Positions 24,370 to 32,965 are shown, counted from the first letter of the stretch. The stretch: 64,000 nt of DNA from Alistipes onderdonkii (GCF_025145285.1 NZ_CP102251.1:3224001-3288000); one strand, 5' to 3'. The notes: generated from the sequence alone by a model not told the origin. Made by a program: numbers and translations.

Positions 24370-25785
24370 TTAGTGCGTAAAGACTTTTCCTTTCTGGTGT
24401 TCCTTGTTCTCGTACTTGATGCGCGAGGTAGTGGGGTACTCCAGCTGCTCGAACTCGGCGATGGCATTGCGGATGTCGCCCATCAGCATGTCGGCCATGT
24501 CGCGCGACATGCCCTGGCGCACCACGATGCGCATTACGACCACGTCCTCGATGTTCTTGGGCATCGTATAGGCGGGAACCATCCAGCCGCTTTGCTGCAG
24601 TTTGGCCTGCAGGTCGAACAGCGTCCACTTGGCCTTCTTGTCGTACACGGGATCCATCATCCAGATGAACAGCGGGTTGACGACCTCCTCCGAATAGTTC
24701 TTGAAACATTTCATCGTGCCGATCTGCTGGTGGCAGTACTTGGCGATGTCCATCGAGTTCTGCTGGATCTCCTTGTATCCCTCGAATCCCAGGCGGATGA
24801 AGTTGTAGTACTGGCCGAGTATCTGCGCTGCGGGGCGCGAGAAGTTGAGGCCGACCTGCGTGATGTTGGCGCCCAGGTAGTTGACCGAGAACGACATTTC
24901 GTCGGGCAGGTATTTCTTGTCCTTCCATACCACCCATCCCAGGCCGGGATATACCAGGCCGTACTTGTGGCCCGACGTGGAGATCGACAATACCCACTTG
25001 AGGCGGAAGTCCCACTTCTTCTCGGGTTTGAGGAACGGCAGGATGAAACCGCCCGACGCTGCGTCGACGTGGATCGGGATTTCATAGCCGGTCTTGGCGT
25101 TGTACTCGTCGAGCGCCTTGTCCAGCCCCTCGATGTCGTCGTCCAGGCCCGTCCACGTGACGCCTGCGATCGGCACGATGCAGATCGTGTTTTCGTCGCA
25201 CATCTCCAACGCCTGCTTGGGGTCGAGCGTGATGTGGTCGAGCGTCAGGGGCACGGTGCGCATTTCGATCTGCCACAGCTGGCAGAACTTCTCCCATACG
25301 ACCTGGAACCCGGCGCTCATCACCAGGTTCGGTTTGTCGAAGGGCTTGCCTGCGGCCTTGCGGCGCTGGCGCCAGCGGAGCCATGCGGCCACGCCGCCCA
25401 GCATACATGCCTCCGACGAACCGATGCCCAGCGCACCGGTCTTCCATTCGGCCTTCTCGGGGGTGTTCCACATGTTGGCGACGATGTTCAGGCAGCGGCC
25501 GCACATCACCGCGACACGCGGGTACTCCGTTTCGTCGATGTAGTTGATGTTGATGGCCTCGTTCATCAGCCGCGTGGCGTAATCGTCCATGTAGGTCGTT
25601 ACGAACGTGGCGAGGTTCAGCCGCGGTTGTGTCTGCGGATAGGTCTCGTCCTTGACTAACTGGTAAGCGATCTCGGGAGCCGTCTTGCCCTTGGGGATGA
25701 ATTCCGTGGGTGCCGGACTGCGCATTTCCTCCGAACCGAAAATGTCGGTCAGCGTGTCTTCGTTGGTGTGTCTTTGCTGATTCAT
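24370..25785 (-). CDS. gadB: Glutamate decarboxylase
   Basis: The 471-aa PLP enzyme converts glutamate to GABA and CO2, taking up a proton. Key features are the TGALGIGSSEACMLGG block near 113-128, HVDAASGGF near 230, and the PLP-lysine motif STSGHKYG near 262. The last residues, KGKVFTH, resemble the C-terminal tail whose final His gates activity by pH in E. coli GadB. Length matches the family. The start is placed at MNQQRHTNED; 11 in-frame codons upstream look non-coding. No glutamate/GABA antiporter gene lies beside it, unlike gadBC operons. Confidence 0.95.
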   Translation of the reverse strand: MNQQRHTNEDTLTDIFGSEEMRSPAPTEFIPKGKTAPEIAYQLVKDETYPQTQPRLNLATFVTTYMDDYATRLMNEAININYIDETEYPRVAVMCGRCLNIVANMWNTPEKAEWKTGALGIGSSEACMLGGVAAWLRWRQRRKAAGKPFDKPNLVMSAGFQVVWEKFCQLWQIEMRTVPLTLDHITLDPKQALEMCDENTICIVPIAGVTWTGLDDDIEGLDKALDEYNAKTGYEIPIHVDAASGGFILPFLKPEKKWDFRLKWVLSISTSGHKYGLVYPGLGWVVWKDKKYLPDEMSFSVNYLGANITQVGLNFSRPAAQILGQYYNFIRLGFEGYKEIQQNSMDIAKYCHQQIGTMKCFKNYSEEVVNPLFIWMMDPVYDKKAKWTLFDLQAKLQQSGWMVPAYTMPKNIEDVVVMRIVVRQGMSRDMADMLMGDIRNAIAEFEQLEYPTTSRIKYENKEHQKGKVFTH

Positions 25786-25922
25786 GATGTAAATTTTGTT
25801 TTGGTTTACGCCCTCCAACCTTGCATGAACTGTGCCACGGAGCGGTTTTTTTCGGCCTAAACCGGGCTGCGGGGCCTCTTCTGCTTCGGTCGCAGTCCGT
25901 TATGAAAAAAATGCCCGGAAAA

Positions 25923-25953
25923 TTTGCAAATCCAAAAATGTTCGATATATTTG
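25923..25953 (+). promoter_or_regulatory. Promoter of the SPFH gene
   Basis: TTTG (25923-25926), 19 bp, then TATATTTG (25946-25953), a full consensus match, 37 bp before the ATG at 25991. It also shows that the frame open upstream of 25991 is not coding. Confidence 0.75.
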
Positions 25954-25990
25954 TGATATCAAAATAATATCATTCAAAAACTACACGGGT

Positions 25991-26950
25991 ATGGAAAATG
26001 GAAATTTCGTTTACAAAGGCTGGAAATGCAATGGTTTCCTGGCATTGGTGCTGATCCTCGGCGGGTTGGCCCTGGGGGTTTACGCGATCGTCGCAGGCGC
26101 GCAGCGCATCGACGCCGGGCTGGCGCTCGGCGGCGGACTGGTGGCGGCGGGCGTCGTCTGGAGCCTTTGCATGCTGATCTGCATGGCGGGATTCATGCTG
26201 CTCGAACCCAACGAGGCGCGCGTGATGGTCTTTTTCGGTAAATACAAAGGTACCTTCTACGAAACGGGTTACTGGTGGGTCAACCCCTTCATGTCGGCCA
26301 AGCAGATCTCGATCCGCGCCCGCAACCTTAACGTCGATCCGATCAAGGTCAACGACAAGACGGGCAACCCGATCCTTATCGGGCTGGTACTGGTCTGGAA
26401 GATCAAGCGCGACGATATTTATAAGGCCGTTTTCGAGATCGACGCCCCGACTACGGCCGGGCAGACCGGCGTTTCGGCCACGGCGCGCATGAACATCCTC
26501 GAGAACTTCGTGGGCGTGCAGAGCGACGCCGCATTGCGCCAGGTGGCCGGTTGCTATTCCTATGATAACAATGGTGTTGCGGACGATGAGCTGACGCTCC
26601 GCTCGAACAGCGAGCAGATCAACGACCAGCTCGAACACACGCTCAACGAACGTCTGGCGATGGCCGGCATCGAGGTGGTCGAGGCCCGCATCAACTACCT
26701 GGCCTATGCGCCCGAAATCGCCGCCGTGATGCTGCGCCGCCAGCAGGCCGATGCCATCATCTCCGCCCGCGAGAAGATCGTCGAGGGCGCTGTATCGATG
26801 GTTCACATGGCGCTCGACCGCCTCGGCAACGAGCATATCGTCGAACTGGACGAAGAGCGCAAGGCGGCCATGGTGTCGAATTTGCTCGTAGTGCTCTGTG
26901 CCGACGAAGCCGCGCAGCCCGTGGTGAATGCCGGAACCCTGCACCATTGA
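25991..26950 (+). CDS. SPFH/Band 7 (stomatin-like) membrane protein
   Basis: The 319-aa protein has two N-terminal hydrophobic segments (residues 13-35 and 42-66), then an SPFH domain from EPNEARVMVFFGKYKGTFYETGYWWVNPF through WKIKRDDIYKAVFEID, and a helical C-terminus with an EARINYLAYAPEIAAVMLRRQQADAIISAREKIVEGAV motif typical of stomatins. Such proteins form large membrane-bound rings in ordered membrane domains and affect protease or channel activity. It is followed 11 bp later by an Arc-like gene, an arrangement common in Bacteroidetes. Confidence 0.9.
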   Translation: MENGNFVYKGWKCNGFLALVLILGGLALGVYAIVAGAQRIDAGLALGGGLVAAGVVWSLCMLICMAGFMLLEPNEARVMVFFGKYKGTFYETGYWWVNPFMSAKQISIRARNLNVDPIKVNDKTGNPILIGLVLVWKIKRDDIYKAVFEIDAPTTAGQTGVSATARMNILENFVGVQSDAALRQVAGCYSYDNNGVADDELTLRSNSEQINDQLEHTLNERLAMAGIEVVEARINYLAYAPEIAAVMLRRQQADAIISAREKIVEGAVSMVHMALDRLGNEHIVELDEERKAAMVSNLLVVLCADEAAQPVVNAGTLHH

Positions 26951-26961
26951 TTTAACTGGGG

Positions 26962-27390
26962 ATGGCTAAAGAGAATAATAACAAGAGTTTCGTACTGCGT
27001 ATCGACGCCGCGACGATGGACGCACTGGAGCTATGGGCTGCCGACGAGTTCCGCTCGATCAACGGCCAGCTCCAGTGGATCATCGCCGATGCCCTGCGCC
27101 GCAGCGGCCGCCTGAAGAAGCCGCGTGCGGCCGCCGGGGCGACCCTGCCGGCCGCGGATACGGGCGTTGCTTCGTCGGGCAGGGACTTCCCGCCGGCTCC
27201 GGCGGCCGTTTCTCCCGCGGCTGCCGCCGCTCCTCCTGCTGACGTTGCGTCCGGTGAAGGCACGCCGCCGCTGCAGGATGCCGTCCCTCCCGTTGCCGCA
27301 GCGGCAGCCGGGGAGGCCGGCCCGCTGCCTCCGCACGCCCGTATGCAGTCCGACGACCCGCAAAAAAATAAAGCCGATATAAAAAAATAA
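26962..27390 (+). CDS. Arc-type ribbon-helix-helix protein with Ala/Pro tail
   Basis: Residues 1-50 (KSFVLRIDAATMDALELWAADEFRSINGQLQWIIADALRR) are an Arc/MetJ-type ribbon-helix-helix: one strand then two helices. The remaining 90 residues are Ala/Pro-rich and likely disordered. RHH proteins bind DNA as dimers. Its linkage to SPFH genes suggests a shared regulator or accessory. The long tail looks like another lineage-specific low-complexity expansion. Confidence 0.8.
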   Translation: MAKENNNKSFVLRIDAATMDALELWAADEFRSINGQLQWIIADALRRSGRLKKPRAAAGATLPAADTGVASSGRDFPPAPAAVSPAAAAAPPADVASGEGTPPLQDAVPPVAAAAAGEAGPLPPHARMQSDDPQKNKADIKK

Positions 27391-27395
27391 ATCCG

Positions 27396-27896
27396 ATGTT
27401 CAGGATGTGGAGATGCTATTTTTCCGGCCTGCTCGATGCCGGACGCTGGCGGATGTTTCTGCACAGCCGCATGTGGCTCGGCCTGCCCGTGGCAGCCGTT
27501 GTCGCCTTCGTCGTAATTTTCCTGCTGCGCCGTTTCGGTGAAGGTCTCCCGACTGCCGAGGCGCTTTGGAAGGGGGCTGTCTGTGCACTGGTGATTGCTT
27601 TTTGCTGGGCTTTGGGCGTATGGGCCGCCGTCGGGCCCGAACCGTCCGATGACGACGGCGGGCAGGACGGGGAGGCCGTCGGTAACGTGGGATCCTGTGC
27701 GGCGTGGCGGGGCAGGGTTCTCTGTTTCGTATTGCTGCTGGGGGCGTTCGCCCTGGTTTGCTCGTCCCAGATTTCGGATATGCTGGGCGGCGAATGTTCG
27801 CTGGCCCGCGGGTTCGGGGGGATGCTGCTCAAGGCGATGGCGGTTGCGGCCGTCGTTGTTCCCGTATGGCTTGATTCGAGACGCAGTAAATGGTAG
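27396..27896 (+). CDS. Small membrane protein, 166 aa
   Basis: Four likely membrane helices lie at about residues 28-48, 60-80, 108-126 and 140-158, with an acidic loop PEPSDDDGGQDGE between the second and third. The charged ends fit an inner-membrane protein. It starts 5 bp after the Arc-like gene and overlaps the next gene by 7 bp. Family not recognised. Confidence 0.6.
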   Translation: MFRMWRCYFSGLLDAGRWRMFLHSRMWLGLPVAAVVAFVVIFLLRRFGEGLPTAEALWKGAVCALVIAFCWALGVWAAVGPEPSDDDGGQDGEAVGNVGSCAAWRGRVLCFVLLLGAFALVCSSQISDMLGGECSLARGFGGMLLKAMAVAAVVVPVWLDSRRSKW

Positions 27897-28402
27897 GATC
27901 AATAAAAGCCGGTGTTATGTCGAATCCGATGTTTATAAAAAGGCCCCGCAACGTCCGCAACCCGAAGGGGGTGCGGATCCGGGCCGCTTTGCGGGCGGCA
28001 GCCGGGTTGCTGCTCTTTTTTCTGCTGCTGCGCTCCGACGTGCTGCCCCTGTGGGTTTGCGGGGTGCTGCTGGCGGCGAGTATATTGTTGGGAATCTGCG
28101 ATGTATATGCGGATTACCGGCGCAAGCGTCCCCGGCAGCGGTGGCGCGATGCGTGGCTGATGCTGTTGTGCCTGTCGCTTGTCATGGGCGTCATTATGCC
28201 GTCGGTCGTCTTTGCGGAGGCTCCGGACGACCGGACGACGGCCTGCATGTTGCTCGGGCTTGGTGCCGTGTCGTTTGCCGCTTGCCTTTACAGCCTGTGG
28301 CGCTGGCGGCGCCTGCGCTCCGATGCCGGACTGCGGCTTTGGCAATTGCGCATGAAGCGCCGCAAACTCACGGCATCCCGCCGGATGCAGGCGAATATGT
28401 AA
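27890..28402 (+). CDS. Small membrane protein, 170 aa
   Basis: A basic N-terminus is followed by hydrophobic segments near residues 32-48, 53-70, 88-110 and 120-137, then an Arg/Lys-rich cytoplasmic tail (LWQLRMKRRKLTASRRMQ). MSNPMFIKRPR, ten residues in, is an alternative start that would remove the overlap with the preceding gene. It belongs to the same run of membrane genes. No family recognised. Confidence 0.6.
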   Translation: MVGSIKAGVMSNPMFIKRPRNVRNPKGVRIRAALRAAAGLLLFFLLLRSDVLPLWVCGVLLAASILLGICDVYADYRRKRPRQRWRDAWLMLLCLSLVMGVIMPSVVFAEAPDDRTTACMLLGLGAVSFAACLYSLWRWRRLRSDAGLRLWQLRMKRRKLTASRRMQANM

Positions 28403-28417
28403 TAAAAGGAGGTTGCT

Positions 28418-28942
28418 ATGAATCGGAAATGGATTTTTGCGGTTGTTTCGGTGCTTGCGGTTGCGCTGGTGATGTTCCCGCTCAACCTGCTGTGGGTCGG
28501 GCAGTCGCCGTTGCATGCGGCAGTGAGTTCCCTGCTGTTCGGCCTGCCCGCACTGCTCACGGCATGGACGCCCAAAGGGCGGTGTGCCGGCGGCCGGGCC
28601 GAATCCCGCAGGGCTGCCGGGAATACGGGATTCCGTACCCGCAACGGGCGCCCGGATCGCATTGTGCCTGAGGATCGCGCGGTGCTCCCGGATCATACTG
28701 TACCTGCGGATCATACTGTACCTGCGGATCGCACCGAACCCGTGGATCGCACCGAACCCGCCGGGCGAAAGTCCCTGCTGGCGAAAGTTGCGCTGGGGAT
28801 CGCTTTTTTCGTGCTGGCGGCGATGCTGGCATACGATATTTCGACCGAAGGCGTCGCCGTCGGAGTTACGAAGGCAGTCGGATTCAGTCTGTTGATACTG
28901 CTTGCTGCCGTTGGGCATAGATTAGGTTATCTAAAGTTATAG
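28418..28942 (+). CDS. Membrane protein with short tandem repeats, 174 aa
   Basis: Two hydrophobic segments at the N-terminus (residues 4-21 and 30-48) and two at the C-terminus (120-140 and 150-168) flank a hydrophilic insert. The insert has tandem pieces DHTVPADHTVPADRTEPVDRTEP (residues about 90-113), encoded by 18-bp repeats. These repeats could expand or contract in frame. It ends 3 bp before the sirtuin gene. Function unknown. Confidence 0.55.
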   Translation: MNRKWIFAVVSVLAVALVMFPLNLLWVGQSPLHAAVSSLLFGLPALLTAWTPKGRCAGGRAESRRAAGNTGFRTRNGRPDRIVPEDRAVLPDHTVPADHTVPADRTEPVDRTEPAGRKSLLAKVALGIAFFVLAAMLAYDISTEGVAVGVTKAVGFSLLILLAAVGHRLGYLKL

Positions 28943-28945
28943 TTT

Positions 28946-29647
28946 ATGAAAAAAATCGTCGTTTTTACGGGTGCGGGGGTAAGCGCCGACAGCGGTCTGG
29001 CGACCTTCCGCGATTCCGACGGGTTATGGGCTTCCTACCGGATCGAGGATGTCTGCACGCCCGAGGCGTTGGCGCATAACCGTGCCACGGTCATCGGGTT
29101 TTACAACACGCGCCGCCGCGAGATGCTCGCCGCGCAGCCCAATGCCGGGCACGAGGCCATCGCGGGGCTGGAACGGGATTTCGAGGTCGAGGTCTTGACG
29201 CAGAACGTAGACGACCTGCACGAGCGTGCCGGCTCGTCGAAAGTGACCCACCTGCACGGCGAACTGACCTGCCTGCGCTCGTCGCGCAATCCCGATCTGG
29301 TCGTCCCGATCGAGGGCTGGGAGCAGAAGCTCGACGCCACGGCGCCCGACGGGGCGCTGCTGCGTCCGCACATCGTCTTTTTCGGCGAGGCGGTGCCGAT
29401 GTTCGAACGTGCCGCGCAGATTGCGCAGACGGCGGATATCATGGTGGTCGTGGGGACTTCGCTGGCGGTCTATCCCGCCGCGTCACTGGTGCGCTGCGTG
29501 CGCCCCGAAATCCCGATTTATGTCGTCGATCCCGGTAATCCCGATACGGCGGGCATCCGCAATCCGCTGACCCTGATCCGCAAACGTGCCGCCGAAGGCA
29601 TGCCCGGCCTGGCGGAGCTGTTGCGGGAAAAGTATGCGGCGGGGTAG
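28946..29647 (+). CDS. cobB: Sir2-family NAD-dependent deacylase (class III-like)
   Basis: The 233-aa enzyme removes acyl groups from lysine using NAD. It has GAGVSADSGLATFRD (9-23), QNVDDLHE (86-93) with the catalytic His in HLHGE (H104), and VVVGTSLAVYPAA near 170. F52-Y53-N-T-R56 gives the Tyr/Arg pair that class III sirtuins such as SIRT5 and CobB use to bind succinyl- or malonyl-lysine. The zinc-ribbon cysteines after the catalytic His are missing; only one Cys (TCLRSS) is there. Lack of the zinc site is a known variant among Bacteroidetes sirtuins. Confidence 0.92.
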   Translation: MKKIVVFTGAGVSADSGLATFRDSDGLWASYRIEDVCTPEALAHNRATVIGFYNTRRREMLAAQPNAGHEAIAGLERDFEVEVLTQNVDDLHERAGSSKVTHLHGELTCLRSSRNPDLVVPIEGWEQKLDATAPDGALLRPHIVFFGEAVPMFERAAQIAQTADIMVVVGTSLAVYPAASLVRCVRPEIPIYVVDPGNPDTAGIRNPLTLIRKRAAEGMPGLAELLREKYAAG

Positions 29648-29705
29648 GGACGCCTGCATTTCGCGTCGGCTTATTCGCCCGCATTTCCCGCCCGCTTATT
29701 GCTTC

Positions 29706-29890
29706 GGCGTTTTGCTCCCGGATTTTGTCCCTGCATTTCGCTCCGGCGTTTTGCTCCCGGTTTTTGTCCCTGCTTTTCGTGCCGGTATTTTGCTCCCGGA
29801 TTTTGTCCCTGCATTTCGCTCCGGCGTTTTGCTCCCGGTTTTTGTCCCTGCTTTTCGTGCCGGTATTTTGCTCCCGGATTTCGCCCCGGT
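29706..29890 (+). repeat. 39-bp tandem repeat, four copies and a partial fifth
   Basis: Units start at 29706, 29745, 29784, 29823 and 29862, exactly 39 bp apart. Two variants alternate (GCATTTCGCTCC and GCTTTTCGTGCC ends), giving a 78-bp higher-order repeat. It lies in the gap between the converging sirtuin and meaB genes. Being a multiple of 3 it leaves open frames on both strands, which I regard as non-coding. Confidence 0.85.
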
Positions 29891-29957
29891 AGTTTCTGCC
29901 GGCGGGTTCCGCTTCGGCGATTCGCGGCCCGAGGATTGCAGGATTGGCGCAGTGAAA

Positions 29958-29994
29958 GAAAACCGCCTTCGGATCTCTCCCGAAGGCGGTTTTC
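29958..29994. terminator. Perfect 15-bp stem terminator between converging genes
   Basis: GAAAACCGCCTTCGG and CCGAAGGCGGTTTTC pair fully around a 7-nt loop. T runs lie within and just beyond the right arm on the plus strand, and the mirrored A/T arms let it act in both directions. It lies 64 bp from the meaB stop and 310 bp from the sirtuin stop. Confidence 0.85.
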
Positions 29995-30057
29995 GTTTTG
30001 GGGAAGGGCAGCCGGCCGAAAAGTGCTGAAACGGGGGCGTATGAGATGGGACGCCGT

Positions 30058-31173
30058 TTATTTCAAATCCTTGAAATAGATGTCCAGCAGCTCCTTGGCG
30101 GCGATGAACGACGATATTTTGTCCTCCAGCACGCGCTTTTCGTACTCCGCGATGCGCGCTTCGACCGCCGGGTCGTGGTAGAACGAGTTGCGCAGCACTT
30201 CGTTGATCGACTCGTACATCCAGTATTTGTTCTGGCGGTTGCGGTTGTGGCGGAAATAGCCGTTGGCCTGGATGTGGTCGAGGAACTCCTCGACGCCTTT
30301 CCAGACCTCTTCGAGCCCCGTCGCGGCCACGGCCGAGCAGGTGTATACATTGGGCCGCCAGCCCGATTCCGGGACGGGGAACAGCCTTAATGCCCCCTGG
30401 AACTGGGTCTTGGCCAGTTCGGCCTTGTGGATGTTCTCGCCGTCGGCCTTGGTGATGACCATGATGTCGGCCATTTCCATGATGCCGCGCTTGATGCCCT
30501 GCAACTCGTCGCCGGCACCCGAAATCTGCAACAGCATGAACATGTCGACCATCGAGTGCACGGCCGTCTCGGACTGCCCGACGCCCACCGTCTCGATGAA
30601 TACCACGTCGAAGCCCGCGGCTTCGCACAGGATGATCGTCTCGCGCGTCTTGCGAGCCACGCCGCCCAGCGATCCGGCCGAAGGGGAGGGGCGGATGAAG
30701 ACGTCGGGGTTGCCCGAAATGCTCTCCATGCGGGTTTTGTCGCCGAGGATCGAACCCCCGCTGCGTTCCGACGAGGGGTCGATGGCCAGCACCGCCAGTT
30801 TGTGCCGCAGCGAGGTGACCATGTTGCCGATGGCCTCGATGAAGGTCGACTTACCCGCCCCGGGAACGCCCGTGATGCCAATGCGCACCGATTTCCCGGC
30901 GTGCGGCAGGCAGCGTTCGATGATCTGCTGCGCCTGCGCGTAATGGGCGGGGTTGTTGCTTTCGACGAGCGTGATGGCCTGCGACAGGGTGGTGATGTTG
31001 CCCGCGAGGATGCCTTCGACGTATTCGTCGGTCGAAAGCCGCCGTTTCTTGCGGCGCGTGAAGTAAGGGCTTACGATAGGTTGGTCTTCAACGCCTTCCG
31101 TGACGTTGAGCGCCGTGTCGTGATGGGTATCTGCGTACTCTTTTTCGTAATGGTTTATCTTCGTGAAGGACAT
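30058..31173 (-). CDS. meaB: Methylmalonyl-CoA mutase-associated GTPase MeaB
   Basis: The 371-aa G protein protects and reloads the B12-dependent methylmalonyl-CoA mutase. The P-loop GITGVPGAGKSTF is near residues 98-110, and AIDPSSERSGGSILGDKTRM and FIETVGVGQSE (switch regions) and ITKADGEN (NKxD-like) follow in family order. Length fits. The mutase subunits are not in this window. The next genes across the glycosyltransferase supply the epimerase and decarboxylase of the same propionate pathway. It lies 4 bp after the thioredoxin-like gene, so the two form an operon. Confidence 0.95.
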   Translation of the reverse strand: MSFTKINHYEKEYADTHHDTALNVTEGVEDQPIVSPYFTRRKKRRLSTDEYVEGILAGNITTLSQAITLVESNNPAHYAQAQQIIERCLPHAGKSVRIGITGVPGAGKSTFIEAIGNMVTSLRHKLAVLAIDPSSERSGGSILGDKTRMESISGNPDVFIRPSPSAGSLGGVARKTRETIILCEAAGFDVVFIETVGVGQSETAVHSMVDMFMLLQISGAGDELQGIKRGIMEMADIMVITKADGENIHKAELAKTQFQGALRLFPVPESGWRPNVYTCSAVAATGLEEVWKGVEEFLDHIQANGYFRHNRNRQNKYWMYESINEVLRNSFYHDPAVEARIAEYEKRVLEDKISSFIAAKELLDIYFKDLK

Positions 31174-31177
31174 GGTG

Positions 31178-31648
31178 CTATTTACTTGATTTTTCGATGA
31201 TTTCGGGTGTCAGCTGCAGTGAGTTGCCCATCCACAGCGCCCGGTTCCGGCTGTCGACCAGCACCCCGAACGGGACGTACTGCACGTTGAACGCCGAGAA
31301 TATCCTGCCCCCGGTGTCCAGCGCGACGGAGATGTGCCGCGAGAGGAACGGCGAAAGCAGGGGGGCGATTTTCTCCTCGTTTTCCCGCGTGACGACCACG
31401 ACGTGGAGTTTGGCGCCTAATTTGTCGGTTATCGCCCGGAGCTGTTCGAGCGACGCGGTGCAGGCCGGGTTCGACGAGTGGAAAAACTCGACGTACGTCA
31501 GGCCGGGGGTGGCGGCGGGTTTCCCGCCCCGGAGCCATGCCGGAACCTTCACCTCGGGTACGCGTTCGCCGAGGGCGATGTTTTGCGCCTCGGCCGCCGC
31601 AACGGGGAGTGCCAGGGCCAGGAGTAAAGTGAGCAAAACTTTCTTCAT
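31178..31648 (-). CDS. Exported thioredoxin-fold protein lacking a CxxC pair
   Basis: The 156-aa product has a clean signal peptide (VLLTLLLALALPVAAAEAQ) and a TlpA/AhpC-like thioredoxin fold (LTYVEFFHSSNPACTASLEQL, then VQYVPFGVLVDSRNR with the cis-Pro loop). The usual WCxxC is replaced by SSNPAC, leaving one cysteine. That fits a peroxiredoxin-like or non-catalytic binding role better than a disulfide reductase. It shares an operon with meaB. The lack of the second Cys is what is seen; the role is inference. Confidence 0.75.
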   Translation of the reverse strand: MKKVLLTLLLALALPVAAAEAQNIALGERVPEVKVPAWLRGGKPAATPGLTYVEFFHSSNPACTASLEQLRAITDKLGAKLHVVVVTRENEEKIAPLLSPFLSRHISVALDTGGRIFSAFNVQYVPFGVLVDSRNRALWMGNSLQLTPEIIEKSSK

Positions 31649-31719
31649 AAAAAGGCAGCCTTATTTTCAGCGAAGATAACAATTATTTGCCATATAGACG
31701 AAAAATTTTACGCAGAGTT

Positions 31720-32910
31720 ATGAAAATCGGATTCGAAGACACCCCGGCTGCACCTGCCGGGACTTACTCCCGGCACCTTGCCGAACTTTTGGCCGAATAT
31801 GCCCCCGAGCACGAGTATATCGTTGACGGGGCGCGTTATAAGGAGTTCGACCTCTACCACGGCTTCCGCCCCGGACTGCCCCTGCCGCTGCTGCGGAAGA
31901 TCCCCAGCGTGATGACCGTCCATAACCTCAATTTTCTGCGCTACCCGCACCTCTATTCGCTGTCCGAGCGGCTGGTGCTGCTGCGGCTCTACCGCCGTGC
32001 GCTGCGCTCCGCCAGCCTGCTCATTACGGTCAACCGCGATGCCCGCGCCGAGCTGTCGGAGCGGTTGCGGATCGACCCCGGGCGCATCGAGGTCGTGATG
32101 CCCCTCGCCGCGCGCGTCCCGCATGAAACGCCGGGCGGTGCGCAGCTCGAGGCGGTGCGGCGCAAATACATGCTGCCCGGCAGGTTCATCCTCATGCTCG
32201 GCACTGTCGAACCGCGCCATAACCACGAGGTGCTCTTCGAGGCGGTCGGCTCGCTCGGCGAACGCGAACGTGCGATCCGTGCGGAGGGGCTCCGCGCAGC
32301 GCAGCGCGCCGCCGCGGCCGCTGGCCCGGAGCTGCCCGGGCTGGCGGCCGATCGGGATCCGGGGCGGGGTGCCGCCGCAGCGGCAGGGCGGGGCGGCATC
32401 GCCACGGGCATGCGCGGTGAGGCCCCGGCGGACACCGCCGTGCGTCCTGCCGCATCTTCCGCCGAGCGGGTCGGGATCGTGGTCTGCGGCCGGCGCACGG
32501 CCTATTCGGATTCCCTGCTGGAATTTGCCCGCGGGCGGCATATGGCCTCGCGCGTCGATTTCATCTACGAACTCAGCCCCGACGACCTGCCGGCGCTGTT
32601 CCGCCTCGCCCATGCCTTCGTCTACCTGCCCGATGCCGGGATCGAGGCGTCGATCGTGCCCGTGGTGGAGGCGATGCGTGCCGGGGTGCCCATGGTGCTG
32701 AGCGACACGCAGCTCAACCGCGAGGCTGCCGGCGACGCCGCGGCCTATGTCCGCCCTGGGGCGGCGGGGGAGGTGGCCGCTGCGCTGGAAAACGTGCTGT
32801 CGGACGCGAATTTCCGCCGCGAGATGAAAGCCCGCGAACGCCGCCGCGCCGAACTTTTCTCGGAATACGCCGTCGCCCGCCGGCTGATCGACATTTACAG
32901 TTCGCTGTGA
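31720..32910 (+). CDS. Group 1-type glycosyltransferase (GT-B) with low-complexity insert
   Basis: The 396-aa protein has a GT-B fold. The N-terminal domain includes DLYHGFRPGLPLP and SVMTVHNLNFLRYP, and the C-terminal domain has FILMLGTVEPRHNHEVLFEA, VYLPDAGIEASIVPVVEAMRAGVPMVLSD (sugar-nucleotide binding) and TQLNREAAGDAA. It probably transfers a sugar to a surface glycan. An Ala/Gly/Arg/Pro insert of about 69 residues (181-249; 32260-32466) sits between two core strands. The start MKIGFEDTPA is preferred to an in-frame Met 11 codons upstream. It stands alone between two propionate-pathway units. Confidence 0.82.
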   Translation: MKIGFEDTPAAPAGTYSRHLAELLAEYAPEHEYIVDGARYKEFDLYHGFRPGLPLPLLRKIPSVMTVHNLNFLRYPHLYSLSERLVLLRLYRRALRSASLLITVNRDARAELSERLRIDPGRIEVVMPLAARVPHETPGGAQLEAVRRKYMLPGRFILMLGTVEPRHNHEVLFEAVGSLGERERAIRAEGLRAAQRAAAAAGPELPGLAADRDPGRGAAAAAGRGGIATGMRGEAPADTAVRPAASSAERVGIVVCGRRTAYSDSLLEFARGRHMASRVDFIYELSPDDLPALFRLAHAFVYLPDAGIEASIVPVVEAMRAGVPMVLSDTQLNREAAGDAAAYVRPGAAGEVAAALENVLSDANFRREMKARERRRAELFSEYAVARRLIDIYSSL

Positions 32911-32965
32911 AGCGCTTGGCCTTCCCGAAAGGAGCATAAATCCGGAAAAAAATACCAGAAATCTC

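Noticed and set aside
29696..30628. A minus-strand frame running from meaB DNA through the 39-bp repeats
   Set aside because: meaB is in another frame over the shared part, and the rest is repeat sequence whose 39-bp unit keeps any frame open.
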